The position numbers were made by a program, and so were the translations under genes. Below are positions 1 through 7,095 of a DNA stretch of 43,893 nt, one piece after another. Origin of the DNA: Clostridia bacterium (GTDB lineage: Bacteria > Bacillota > Clostridia > Christensenellales > UBA1242); NCBI GenBank assembly GCA_900767835.1, contig CAAGAO010000022.1, forward strand, positions 1-43,893, read 5' to 3'. Under the pieces are notes generated by a model. The model ran no database searches. It was not told the DNA's origin and was given only the letters and a program-made list of their open reading frames with translations. Position 1 is the stretch's first letter. Every line of letters begins with the position of its first letter.

Positions 1-8
1 AACAAGAT

Positions 9-88
9 ATAATATAAACTATATATATTGGCGTCGCGATTTCTAGTGTCTTTTTATGCAAGCATAAAGTCACTATCTCTCGCTCCTT
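9..88. repeat. Module A hairpin repeat, left copy
   Basis: This 80-base element occurs again, identical, at 43814-43893. An AT-rich lead containing AATATAAACTAT is followed by a long imperfect hairpin. Its centre is TTTATGC-aa-GCATAAA (53-59 with 62-68), extended by TAGTG with CACTA (44-48 with 71-75) and outer GCGA and CGC segments. It runs directly into module B through a second AATATAAACTAT spacer. No coding potential is visible. The repeat identity and the pairing are seen directly; any function is unknown. Confidence 0.85.
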
Positions 89-93
89 AATAT

Positions 94-177
94 AAACTAT
101 GTGATGTTGCTTTGTTCATTTCATTCACAAATCAATTTGCTAACGCAAATCCACAATAAATTGTGGCATCACAGTTT
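94..177. repeat. Module B: outer stem enclosing three hairpins, left copy
   Basis: The outer stem is AAACTATGTGATG (94-106) with CATCACAGTTT (167-177), one base bulged. It encloses three hairpins: TTTGT with ACAAA (111-115 with 127-131), ATTTGC-taac-GCAAAT (135-150) and CCACAAT-aa-ATTGTGG (151-166). The copy at 43662-43745 has the same outer stem and the same three-hairpin plan, but its inner stems have different sequences that still pair. This compensatory change suggests that structure is what is conserved. Whether the active form is RNA or single-stranded DNA is not known. Confidence 0.75.
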
Positions 178-188
178 GAATGAACATC

Positions 189-222
189 AGTTTTGCTTGT
201 GAGTAAACTCCCAGACAAAACT
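189..222. repeat. Module C hairpin, left copy
   Basis: AGTTTTG (189-195) pairs with CAAAACT (216-222), with an inner GAGT-aa-ACTC hairpin at 201-210. It is joined to module B by GAATGAACATC and followed by TCCGATAATATAAA. The right-hand copy at 43757-43809 keeps the outer stem and flanks but has a longer, different inner stem. Confidence 0.7.
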
Positions 223-274
223 TCCGATAATATAAATTAATTATTTTTTATGGTTCTATTTGTATATCTTTTGT

Positions 275-353
275 ATGGCAATCAACTTATGCTTTGCGTA
301 AGCATTATATTAATTTTATAAAACAACTCAATTTATTTTGTGTTATTGCCGTA
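275..353. repeat. Possible further multi-hairpin element
   Basis: TATGGCAAT (275-283) can pair with ATTGCCGTA (345-353), enclosing ATGCTT-tgcgt-AAGCAT (289-305) and a weaker AT-rich hairpin. The plan resembles the other multi-hairpin elements, but the outer stem has a mismatch and no second copy is seen here. It lies between module C and the terminator of the first gene. Confidence 0.35.
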
Positions 354-393
354 AAGAAATGTTTTAATTCGAATAAAATGTTTTAAAGAATCT

Positions 394-427
394 AAAAAAA
401 ATCCCTTAGTTTGTTTACTAAAGGATT
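394..427 (-). terminator. Rho-independent terminator of the 332-residue membrane protein gene
   Basis: Read leftwards, AAATCC-TTTAGT pairs with ACTAA-GGGATTT around a six-base loop and is followed by a run of T. It sits 26 bases after the stop codon of the gene at 453-1451. Confidence 0.75.
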
Positions 428-452
428 TATGTTTAGATTAAATACAATTACT

Positions 453-1451
453 TTAAAATAGTCTTGAATTATCTTTGTTTTTTAATTCTTCTAAAGAATC
501 ATATATAACTGTTGAGTGTTGAACTCTTGTTTTGCTATCATATTCACAAACATCAATTGAAAGAGGGAATAGTTTTGTTGCATCTTCATTATTTTCACAA
601 TACTTGATAACATCATTTATCATTAAATCTTTCATTGTTGGTAAATATTTAGTGTTTGCTATTTTTACATATGTAGGTCTTTCACCTGATTTTGTACTAT
701 ATGAGACATTAATAAATCCACCCATATCACCTTTTTCTGGTAAATCCATAACATCAGTCATTTTTGCAAATTTAGTTACAGTGTCTGTTGATAAACTTTT
801 TATTTCTAAACGTCTATCATATACTTTCATATTGTTAACAACATTATCGTAACTTTTTGTCCAGTATTTTCTTTTGTCTAATTTCATATCTTCAATGGAA
901 GGAATATTGCTTTTGATTTTATTAATCTTTTTTGCATATTTCTTTTGTTGTGATGTTGAAGTGCTTAAATTTTTTAAAATTTCATAGTTTTCAATATCGT
1001 TGAATGCTTCTATTTCTTTATCTTTAGAAAAATCACTTTGTGCTTTAAATTTGCCTACAAAAGGGCAACCTTTTGATTTGCAAAGTTTCAAATTTGCTTT
1101 TGCGTATTTTTTAATCAATTTTGCTCTTGAAGATTGTTCCATTTGTAAATTGTTTCTATCAATATTTGCAATTTGGTTAATGCTATTAATGCTAACTTCT
1201 TTATTGATTTTATCACTAATTAAGCCTTTAACACCTTTTGCCATCATAGCAACACCACCTACAGTAGTACCTGCTGCGATAACCAATGCCAATTCGGCAA
1301 ATGTAATATAAATACCAGTAGTAAATGCGAAAACAGATGCTAAAGATATTGCACCAGCACCTACAACTAAAAGTGCGCCAACAATTATTCTGGTTAAAAT
1401 ATGTTTTTTATTTCCGACTTCTTTTTTCTTATTATCTTTTTTATTTGCCAT
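453..1451 (-). CDS. Unknown protein with two N-terminal membrane segments
   Basis: This 332-residue protein was not recognised. A basic, lysine-rich N terminus (residues 1-17) is followed by two hydrophobic segments (about 19-43 and 50-70). The remainder (about 75-332) is soluble, rich in lysine, asparagine and serine, with a short Cys pair in LCKSKGCPF (about residues 122-130). This suggests a membrane-anchored protein, but which side of the membrane the soluble part faces cannot be told. The ATG start is well supported by AGGAGGTGG eight bases upstream. The gene has its own consensus promoter (1497-1525) and terminator (394-427), so it is probably transcribed alone. No enzyme motif is visible. 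Confidence 0.8.
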   Translation of the reverse strand: MANKKDNKKKEVGNKKHILTRIIVGALLVVGAGAISLASVFAFTTGIYITFAELALVIAAGTTVGGVAMMAKGVKGLISDKINKEVSINSINQIANIDRNNLQMEQSSRAKLIKKYAKANLKLCKSKGCPFVGKFKAQSDFSKDKEIEAFNDIENYEILKNLSTSTSQQKKYAKKINKIKSNIPSIEDMKLDKRKYWTKSYDNVVNNMKVYDRRLEIKSLSTDTVTKFAKMTDVMDLPEKGDMGGFINVSYSTKSGERPTYVKIANTKYLPTMKDLMINDVIKYCENNEDATKLFPLSIDVCEYDSKTRVQHSTVIYDSLEELKNKDNSRLF

Positions 1452-1496
1452 ATGTAAGCCACCTCCTGTTAATGTTTCCCTTTATTTTTCTTTAAA

Positions 1497-1525
1497 ATTA
1501 TATACCAACCTTGTTTAGATGTCAA
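1497..1525 (-). promoter_or_regulatory. Consensus vegetative promoter of the 332-residue gene
   Basis: Read leftwards, TTGACA (1520-1525) is separated by exactly 17 bases from TATAAT (1497-1502). Both boxes match the sigma-A consensus perfectly. The gene start at 1451 is about 45 bases downstream. Confidence 0.85.
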
Positions 1526-1546
1526 TACTCATTTTATAAGTTTTTT

Positions 1547-1864
1547 CTAACGCCATAATTTTTCCATATTGTACTTATTTCTTGCTTTTTCAGAAAAGAT
1601 ATGAACTGCAACTTTTCCGTAATCAACAATAATCCAATCTGCCTTTTTATATCCCTCTAAGCCACAGTTTATTTGGTTTAATTCATTTTTAGCATAGTTA
1701 AGCAAATCAAGTAAAAGTTCCTGTGCAAATAGTTTATCTTTTGCAGTACAAACAACGATGTAATCAAATATCTTACTATTCTTAGTTTCTATTATTTCCG
1801 TTTTCATTGCATCATGCTTATTTAAATAATCGGCATAAAACCTTGCTAAATTTAATGTATCCAT
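1547..1864 (-). CDS. rsfS: Ribosomal silencing factor RsfS
   Basis: This is an Iojap/YbeB family protein. The family binds ribosomal protein L14 (uL14) and blocks joining of the ribosomal subunits during starvation. Diagnostic stretches are FDYIVVCTA near the middle and the C-terminal GLEGYKKADWIIVDYGKVAV, followed by HIFSEKARNKY and EKLW. The frame is open to 1900, but the ATG at 1864 is preferred: it gives 105 residues beginning MDTLNLARFY, it follows AAGGGA, and the promoter at 1882-1910 would put transcription initiation inside any longer version. The gene lies alone between the 332-residue gene and a divergent membrane protein. Confidence 0.93.
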   Translation of the reverse strand: MDTLNLARFYADYLNKHDAMKTEIIETKNSKIFDYIVVCTAKDKLFAQELLLDLLNYAKNELNQINCGLEGYKKADWIIVDYGKVAVHIFSEKARNKYNMEKLWR

Positions 1865-1881
1865 ATGTTTCCCTTTTTTAT

Positions 1882-1910
1882 ATTTTACTAAAACATACAT
1901 AAATTGTCAA
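1882..1910 (-). promoter_or_regulatory. Promoter of rsfS
   Basis: Read leftwards, TTGACA (1905-1910), 17 bases, then TAAAAT (1882-1887). Its position supports the short rsfS start at 1864. Confidence 0.75.
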
Positions 1911-1953
1911 GTTTCATAGTATTTTAATATTACTATTTGTCAAAAATTATGCT

Positions 1954-2760
1954 ATGAAAAAAAATTCATTATTTATTATTATAGATAATTTATTTATCTT
2001 TATTTTTTTGTTTATTATTAATCTAATTTGGAGTTTATATTTTATAAAAACACCATTTGTTAGTATTATATGCTCTATATTTATATCTATTTCAATTATG
2101 CTCATATATAAACTTATCAATTACAAAAAAAATAAGCGAAAACTATCAAGTATAAAAGAACAACAACATATGGAAGATATCAAAAATACATTTATTTTTA
2201 TGCCAACTATTGACGTTATAGATTTTTTTCATAGATTGACCTCAAGTAAACATAAAGCAACTAAAACAAAAAAATACATTTGTATAAATGAAAATAAAAA
2301 AATAATTTTAATACCTTATTTTAAAAACGAGAACTTAACTCTTGACAAATTAATTGAGTTGTATAATTGTTCACCAAAAAATGCGGACAAAATAATAATT
2401 TTATGTACTGATTATGATTCAAAATTACTTACAAATCTTGATAATTTTAACACTAAAATTATATTGCTAAATTATAAAGAAACTTATTTTGAACTATTAA
2501 AAAAATATGAATTTTATCCAAAAATCACAATAAATAAAAAAGCGAAAGAAAAGATAAATTTTAAGCAGATATTATTAATTTCTTTTAATAAAAAAAAGAC
2601 AAAAAGTTATATAACATCTGCCCTTTTTATAATTTTTGCGAGTTTTTTTGTTCCTTATAAAATTTATTATTTAATTATTGCGACTATCCTTCTAATATTT
2701 GCTATTTTATGTAGATGTGAAAAACTTTTCAAAAGTCAAGCAAAAGAGTCCATTTTTTAA
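1954..2760 (+). CDS. Unknown four-helix membrane protein
   Basis: This 268-residue protein has two hydrophobic helices at the N terminus (about 7-27 and 34-52), a soluble middle of about 160 residues, and two more helices at the C terminus (about 217-236 and 238-254). The middle contains KIIILCTDYDSKL and TKIILLNYKET, alternating hydrophobic strands of an alpha/beta fold. A restriction-endonuclease-like fold is imaginable, but no catalytic motif can be pointed out. The gene faces recF tail to tail, and both stop codons share TTAA at 2757-2760. There is no clear Shine-Dalgarno sequence before the ATG. Confidence 0.75.
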   Translation: MKKNSLFIIIDNLFIFIFLFIINLIWSLYFIKTPFVSIICSIFISISIMLIYKLINYKKNKRKLSSIKEQQHMEDIKNTFIFMPTIDVIDFFHRLTSSKHKATKTKKYICINENKKIILIPYFKNENLTLDKLIELYNCSPKNADKIIILCTDYDSKLLTNLDNFNTKIILLNYKETYFELLKKYEFYPKITINKKAKEKINFKQILLISFNKKKTKSYITSALFIIFASFFVPYKIYYLIIATILLIFAILCRCEKLFKSQAKESIF

Positions 2761-3827
2761 GACTTTCTACCATTTTTTATTACTATTTTTGTACAATGAA
2801 TTGAAAAATTAAATTCGGTACAAGTTAAAAGAGTCTGGGCTTTTGTACAAAACTTTAATAGTTTCATTTTTCTTGAATCGTCTAATTCACTAAGTACATC
2901 ATCTAAAAGTAAAATTGGAACTTTTGATGTATCTTGCTTTATTATTTCAAGTTCTGCAAGTTTCATGGAAAGTGCTGATGTTCGTTGTTGTCCCTGACTA
3001 CCAAATGCTCTCACGTCTATACCGTTTATATCAACCTTAATATCGTCACGATGAATGCCATAAGTAGTGAATCCAAGTTTTATATCTTTTTCTGCACAAT
3101 TTTTTAAACTAGATAATATTTCATCAACTGAGTTTTCCCTTATTCCAATATACTCTAGTCCTATGGTTTCTTCTTTTGATGTAATGTACTCATGTACAAG
3201 TTTTGCATATGGAGAAAGTTTTTCTACAAATTTTTCTCTATATTTTTTTATTTTCAACATACTATCAGCAAGTTGCAAATCATAAATGCTAAGCATCTTT
3301 TTTAATGATGTCTCATCATTACAATATGCTTTCAAACATTTATTACGACTTTGTAGTAGTTTATTATACTTTGACAAAGTATAAAAATAATCTTTATATG
3401 TTTGAGAAAGTGCCACATCCATAAACCTACGCCTATCTTCTGGACTTTCTTTTATTAATTTCAACTCATCAGGGGCAAAAAAAACTGCATTCAACTCGCC
3501 CATTAACTCACCTATTTTTTTTATTGGCAAGCCATCAATTTTGATTGTCTTTTTTTGGTTTTTAGAAAAAAATATTTCTATAGTTTTTTGTCCAATTTCT
3601 TTTTCAATTACAACTTTTATTTTTGCAATATCTTTATCCCAATTAATAACGTCTTTTTCTCTCGCGACTCGAAAACTTTTACCAACCGCACAAAAATATA
3701 CAGCCTCTATTAAATTAGTTTTGCCTTGGGCATTGTGTCCTGTTATTACATTTAGCCCATCGCCAAATTCAATCGTGTCAGATAAATAGTTTCTGTAATT
3801 GAAAAGTTCTATGCGTTTAACTTTCAC
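2757..3827 (-). CDS. recF: DNA replication and repair protein RecF
   Basis: RecF is an SMC-like ATPase that, with RecO and RecR, loads RecA at single-strand gaps. All core elements are present in 356 residues: Walker A GHNAQGKT (30-37), the RecF stretch FAPDELKLIKESPEDRRRF (117-135), the ABC signature FGSQGQQRT (275-283), Walker B ILLLDD (305-310) and the D-loop SELD. The start is GTG: the lepB stop TAG and this GTG share one base (TAGTG), and GGGGGT upstream serves as ribosome binding site. It is the last gene of queH-lepB-recF. In many Firmicutes recF lies beside dnaA-dnaN, so this setting is unusual. Confidence 0.95.
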   Translation of the reverse strand: MKVKRIELFNYRNYLSDTIEFGDGLNVITGHNAQGKTNLIEAVYFCAVGKSFRVAREKDVINWDKDIAKIKVVIEKEIGQKTIEIFFSKNQKKTIKIDGLPIKKIGELMGELNAVFFAPDELKLIKESPEDRRRFMDVALSQTYKDYFYTLSKYNKLLQSRNKCLKAYCNDETSLKKMLSIYDLQLADSMLKIKKYREKFVEKLSPYAKLVHEYITSKEETIGLEYIGIRENSVDEILSSLKNCAEKDIKLGFTTYGIHRDDIKVDINGIDVRAFGSQGQQRTSALSMKLAELEIIKQDTSKVPILLLDDVLSELDDSRKMKLLKFCTKAQTLLTCTEFNFSIHCTKIVIKNGRKS

Positions 3828-4498
3828 TATTTACCCCCAAACACTTGTTTTATAACTTGCCAATAAATATGCGTGTTGCCATAAGCAATAAAATCAACTG
3901 AACCTATCACATTCTTCTTGTTTTTTGGTCCATAGACAGAACAATCTTTGCTTACTTTACGATTATCGCCAAGAAAAAATAAATCATCACCCGCTATGGT
4001 TATAAAACCTTGAGAATCTTGAGATAAATCACACTCTTTAACCATATTATAAAATCTTTCTTTTAAATCAAAATTTACGGAATATCCACTTAAATATGGT
4101 TCTTCTAAGACTTTTTCTTCATCAGAATCATTATAAATAATTACTATTCTATTATAGCCATCAATTTCTCTTATTGCTAATTTATCCCCACCTATAGCAA
4201 TAAGTCTTTTTATAATAATCTTTTCTTCTCCCGTTTGAGTGTCCACCTCACCAGACCTAGCAACAATTATATCGCCCCTAGTATAGTGCTTTATCCTATT
4301 TACAAAAACACCATCAGTTGAACTCTCATTATTTAAGGTTGGAGTCATAGACGAACCGCAAACAGTATGATATTCGTGTGTAACATTAAAAAATATAATG
4401 ATGCCACAAATAGCAATTAAAATCACACAAGCGAGTTGTGTTAATACTTTTTTTACTATACTTCCCCTTCCTTCAACTTTTGGTAATTTTGTTTTCAA
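3827..4498 (-). CDS. lepB: Signal peptidase I
   Basis: This is a membrane-bound serine protease of 223 residues that removes signal peptides outside the cytoplasmic membrane. There is one membrane helix (about 17-39), then the catalytic serine in GSSMTPTL (Ser50), the general-base lysine in IIIKRLIAIGGD (Lys97), and the later box FFLGDNRKVSKDC. The start is a TTG codon at 4498; no in-frame ATG lies before the catalytic serine, and AAGGA lies ten bases upstream within the queH tail. It is three bases downstream of queH and overlaps recF by one base, so the three genes are translationally linked. Likely clients include the surface proteins at 9149-13591. Confidence 0.92.
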   Translation of the reverse strand: MKTKLPKVEGRGSIVKKVLTQLACVILIAICGIIIFFNVTHEYHTVCGSSMTPTLNNESSTDGVFVNRIKHYTRGDIIVARSGEVDTQTGEEKIIIKRLIAIGGDKLAIREIDGYNRIVIIYNDSDEEKVLEEPYLSGYSVNFDLKERFYNMVKECDLSQDSQGFITIAGDDLFFLGDNRKVSKDCSVYGPKNKKNVIGSVDFIAYGNTHIYWQVIKQVFGGK

Positions 4499-4501
4499 TT
4501 T

Positions 4502-5107
4502 TTAACTATCCTTTCTATTTAAACTAAATCTACAACCGCAATAATTTTGTCTATATAAATTATATTCTTTGCTCAATTTTATAGAATTCAAATATCCATT
4601 ATGCTTTTTAAAATCTGCAAATAAATATAAAATATCATACTTTTCTTGCAAACTTTTACCAATCTGATTAATTATTTGTTCATTTTTATGTGGACTTACC
4701 GTTAGAGTAGTTCCAAAATAATCAAAATGATTTTGTTTTGCAACAATCGCTGTTTTATCTAAGCGAATTAAAAAGCATTTATTACACCTTGCTCCGCCTT
4801 CTTTTTCGCACTCTAATCCTTTTATATTATCCAAAAAATCCCGTTCGTTATTATCACAATCTAATATATCTATATTTAAAATCTTGCAAAGTTTTACCTG
4901 TTCCGCTTTGCGTTTCAAATATTCCTCTTGTGGATAAATATTGGGGTTGTAATAAAAAATGGTAACATCAAAATTTTGGCACACTCGCTCTAGCACACTG
5001 CTAGAACAAGGTGCACAACAAGAATGCAAAAGTAGTTTTGGTTTTTTGTTTAAACTTTTGCATATTTTTTCATACTCTAATTCGTAATTAACTTTATCTA
5101 AAGCCAT
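4502..5107 (-). CDS. queH: Epoxyqueuosine reductase QueH
   Basis: QueH (formerly DUF208) reduces epoxyqueuosine to queuosine in tRNA, the last step of the modification, and replaces the unrelated QueG. The 201-residue protein has the family cysteines: LLLHSCCAPCSS near the N terminus (Cys30, Cys31, Cys34), EGGARCNKCF (Cys108, Cys111) and YCGCRFSL at the C terminus (Cys190, Cys192). These bind an iron-sulfur cluster and a second metal in characterised members. It is the first gene of the operon with lepB and recF. No Shine-Dalgarno sequence precedes its ATG and a -10 box lies only six bases upstream, so the transcript may be leaderless. Confidence 0.93.
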   Translation of the reverse strand: MALDKVNYELEYEKICKSLNKKPKLLLHSCCAPCSSSVLERVCQNFDVTIFYYNPNIYPQEEYLKRKAEQVKLCKILNIDILDCDNNERDFLDNIKGLECEKEGGARCNKCFLIRLDKTAIVAKQNHFDYFGTTLTVSPHKNEQIINQIGKSLQEKYDILYLFADFKKHNGYLNSIKLSKEYNLYRQNYCGCRFSLNRKDS

Positions 5108-5113
5108 AATGAT

Positions 5114-5142
5114 ATTTTACACTATTTTAAATATTTTTACAA
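5114..5142 (-). promoter_or_regulatory. Promoter of queH-lepB-recF
   Basis: Read leftwards, TTGTAA (5137-5142), 17 bases, then TAAAAT (5114-5119). Only six bases separate the -10 box from the queH ATG, so the transcript would start at or next to the start codon. Confidence 0.65.
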
Positions 5143-5283
5143 CAAATGTTTAAAAATATTATTTGTATAAGGTAAAGGTTTATTAGAATATTTCAATTTA
5201 CATATAAATAAATATAAAAGTTATTATCCATATATACTTAAATAAAATATCTATCTTTAGTAATCCTAATCTTCAGTCATTAA

Positions 5284-5315
5284 AAAAGTAAAACCCTTGT
5301 TTAGATTTTACTTTT
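5284..5315 (-). terminator. Terminator of the dnaG-rpoD-zinc-ribbon operon
   Basis: AAAAGTAAAA (5284-5293) pairs with TTTTACTTTT (5306-5315) around a 12-base loop. Read leftwards it ends in T residues. It begins eight bases after the stop of the zinc-ribbon gene. Confidence 0.65.
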
Positions 5316-5322
5316 ACAACAT

Positions 5323-6024
5323 TTATTCTTGCCAATAAATATATCTACGACAATGTTCGCATTCTAACACACCTTTTTGCTTCAAATTTGCAAGAAACGC
5401 TGAAGGGAGTTCCATATGACAACCGCCACAAGTTTTGTCTAGTACTGGGACTATTACAGGGAAATCAACTTCTTTCCTTCTTAGTTTATATTTTGACAAA
5501 AGGTCTGCATCAACTCCAGATTCAAGTTTTTTAACCTCTTTGTTTTTTTCATTGATTTGTAGTTGAATATCTCCACTTTCTTTATCGTATAATTCTTTAT
5601 GTTTAGTATATTTATCTCTTGCTAAATTATATCTTTTTCTAGTTTCATTAAAAGCGGATAAAACTCTATTTACGTTATCGGCTTGTTGCAACAATTTTTT
5701 CTCCATAATTGTTAAATTGTTTATGATATTGGTTGCAATTTCTTCAATAGTTTCAAGATCTGAATCTGATGCCGTTTCAAGTTTTTTATTTATGATTATG
5801 TTTGCTGATTTAATATTGTTTTCATAATTCTTTTTTAGTTCTTGATACTCTTTTAATAAGTCACCTGCTTGTTTTTCTAAGGCTCCGCTTTTATTTTGGG
5901 CATCTTTTACAACAGTTATCATTTGAGAAAATATTTTTTTATTTTCGTTATTGTTTAATTGTTTTTCTAGTTTAATAAGTTCAGCATCTTTTTTTTGATA
6001 ATCTAATAATGGTTTTAAATTCAT
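5323..6024 (-). CDS. Coiled-coil protein with C4-type zinc ribbon
   Basis: This 233-residue protein belongs to the DUF164 / zf-RING_7 family. Most of the chain (about 10-185) is charged, heptad-rich helix predicted to form a long antiparallel coiled coil. The C terminus is a zinc ribbon with Cys199 and Cys202 (CGGC) and Cys222 and Cys225 (CEHC). Relatives have been implicated in RNA or protein partner binding, but the role in this lineage is not established. It lies eight bases downstream of rpoD, follows AGGAGG, and shares the dnaG-rpoD transcript; the operon terminator follows. The family call is secure, the function open. Confidence 0.88.
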   Translation of the reverse strand: MNLKPLLDYQKKDAELIKLEKQLNNNENKKIFSQMITVVKDAQNKSGALEKQAGDLLKEYQELKKNYENNIKSANIIINKKLETASDSDLETIEEIATNIINNLTIMEKKLLQQADNVNRVLSAFNETRKRYNLARDKYTKHKELYDKESGDIQLQINEKNKEVKKLESGVDADLLSKYKLRRKEVDFPVIVPVLDKTCGGCHMELPSAFLANLKQKGVLECEHCRRYIYWQE

Positions 6025-6032
6025 ATTTCCTC

Positions 6033-7091
6033 CTAATCTTCCATAAAACCTTGTAGTTTTTTACTACGTGTTGGGTTACGCAATTTTCTAAGTGCTTTTG
6101 CTTCAATTTGACGAATACGTTCTCTTGTAACATTAAATTCTTTACCAACTTCCTCTAAAGTTCTTGGGTGAGAATCATCAAGTCCATAACGAAGTCTAAT
6201 TACTTTTTGCTCACGAGGAGTTAATGTATCTATTACAGAAATCAACTGTTCTCTTAAAAGATTTTGAGCGGCTACTTCTGACGGAGATTTAATTGTGTCA
6301 TCTTCAATAAAATCAGCTATTTTAGAATCATCTTCTTCACCAACCGGATTTTCAAGGCTAATTGGGTCTTGTGCTATTTTTTGTATCTCGGCAACTTTTT
6401 CTTCTGTAATTTCCATTGCTGTTGCAATTTCTGCAGAGGTTGGGTCACGTCCTAAATCTTGTAAAAGTTGGCGTTTTACCCTTGTTAGTTTGTGTATTGT
6501 TTCAACCATATGAACAGGTATTCTTATAACTCTTGCTTGGTCAGCCATTGCTCTTGTTATTGATTGGCGTATCCACCAAGTAGCATACGTTGAAAATCTA
6601 AAACCTTTTGTTGGGTCAAATTTTTCCACTGCTTTAATTAAGCCTATATTACCTTCTTGAATCAAGTCTAGAAATGCCATATTTGTTCTGCCTGAATAAC
6701 GTTTTGCAATACTTACAACCAAGCGTAGGTTTGCTTCTGCCAGTTTACCTTTAGCATACTCATCACCCTCTTGAGCACGTCTTGAAAGTTCCACCTCATC
6801 ATCTGCCGACAAAAGTGGTACTTTACCTATTTCTTTTAAATAGATTTTAACCGGGTCATCAACATTAGCACTAGCAACTAGGTCTGAAAAATCTTCTTTT
6901 GAGATGTCTGTCGCTTCTTGTTTAATAACTTTTATACCGCTTTCTTGAATTTGTTTAATAATGCCATTAATCTCATCTGCGGTTGCCTCATATTTTAGGA
7001 GTTTATAATAAATATCCTCCTCGTTAATTGAGCCTTTTTTTGTTGCAATCTCAACAAGTTTCTTACATTCTTGCTCTAATTTTTTATCCAC
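6033..7091 (-). CDS. rpoD: Primary sigma factor RpoD (SigA)
   Basis: This is the vegetative sigma factor, 352 residues. A short N-terminal 1.1-like region is followed by region 1.2 (DDPVKIYLKEIGKVPLLS, about 78-95), region 2 with the DNA-melting WWIRQSITRAMADQARVIR stretch (172-190), region 3, and region 4 with the HTH EEVGKEFNVTRERIRQIEA (about 314-332) that reads -35 boxes. This fits the many TTGACA/TATAAT promoters in the window. The start is GTG, with GGAGG nine bases upstream; that site lies inside the last codons of dnaG, so the two genes are closely coupled. Confidence 0.97.
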   Translation of the reverse strand: MDKKLEQECKKLVEIATKKGSINEEDIYYKLLKYEATADEINGIIKQIQESGIKVIKQEATDISKEDFSDLVASANVDDPVKIYLKEIGKVPLLSADDEVELSRRAQEGDEYAKGKLAEANLRLVVSIAKRYSGRTNMAFLDLIQEGNIGLIKAVEKFDPTKGFRFSTYATWWIRQSITRAMADQARVIRIPVHMVETIHKLTRVKRQLLQDLGRDPTSAEIATAMEITEEKVAEIQKIAQDPISLENPVGEEDDSKIADFIEDDTIKSPSEVAAQNLLREQLISVIDTLTPREQKVIRLRYGLDDSHPRTLEEVGKEFNVTRERIRQIEAKALRKLRNPTRSKKLQGFMED

Positions 7092-7095
7092 AAAA

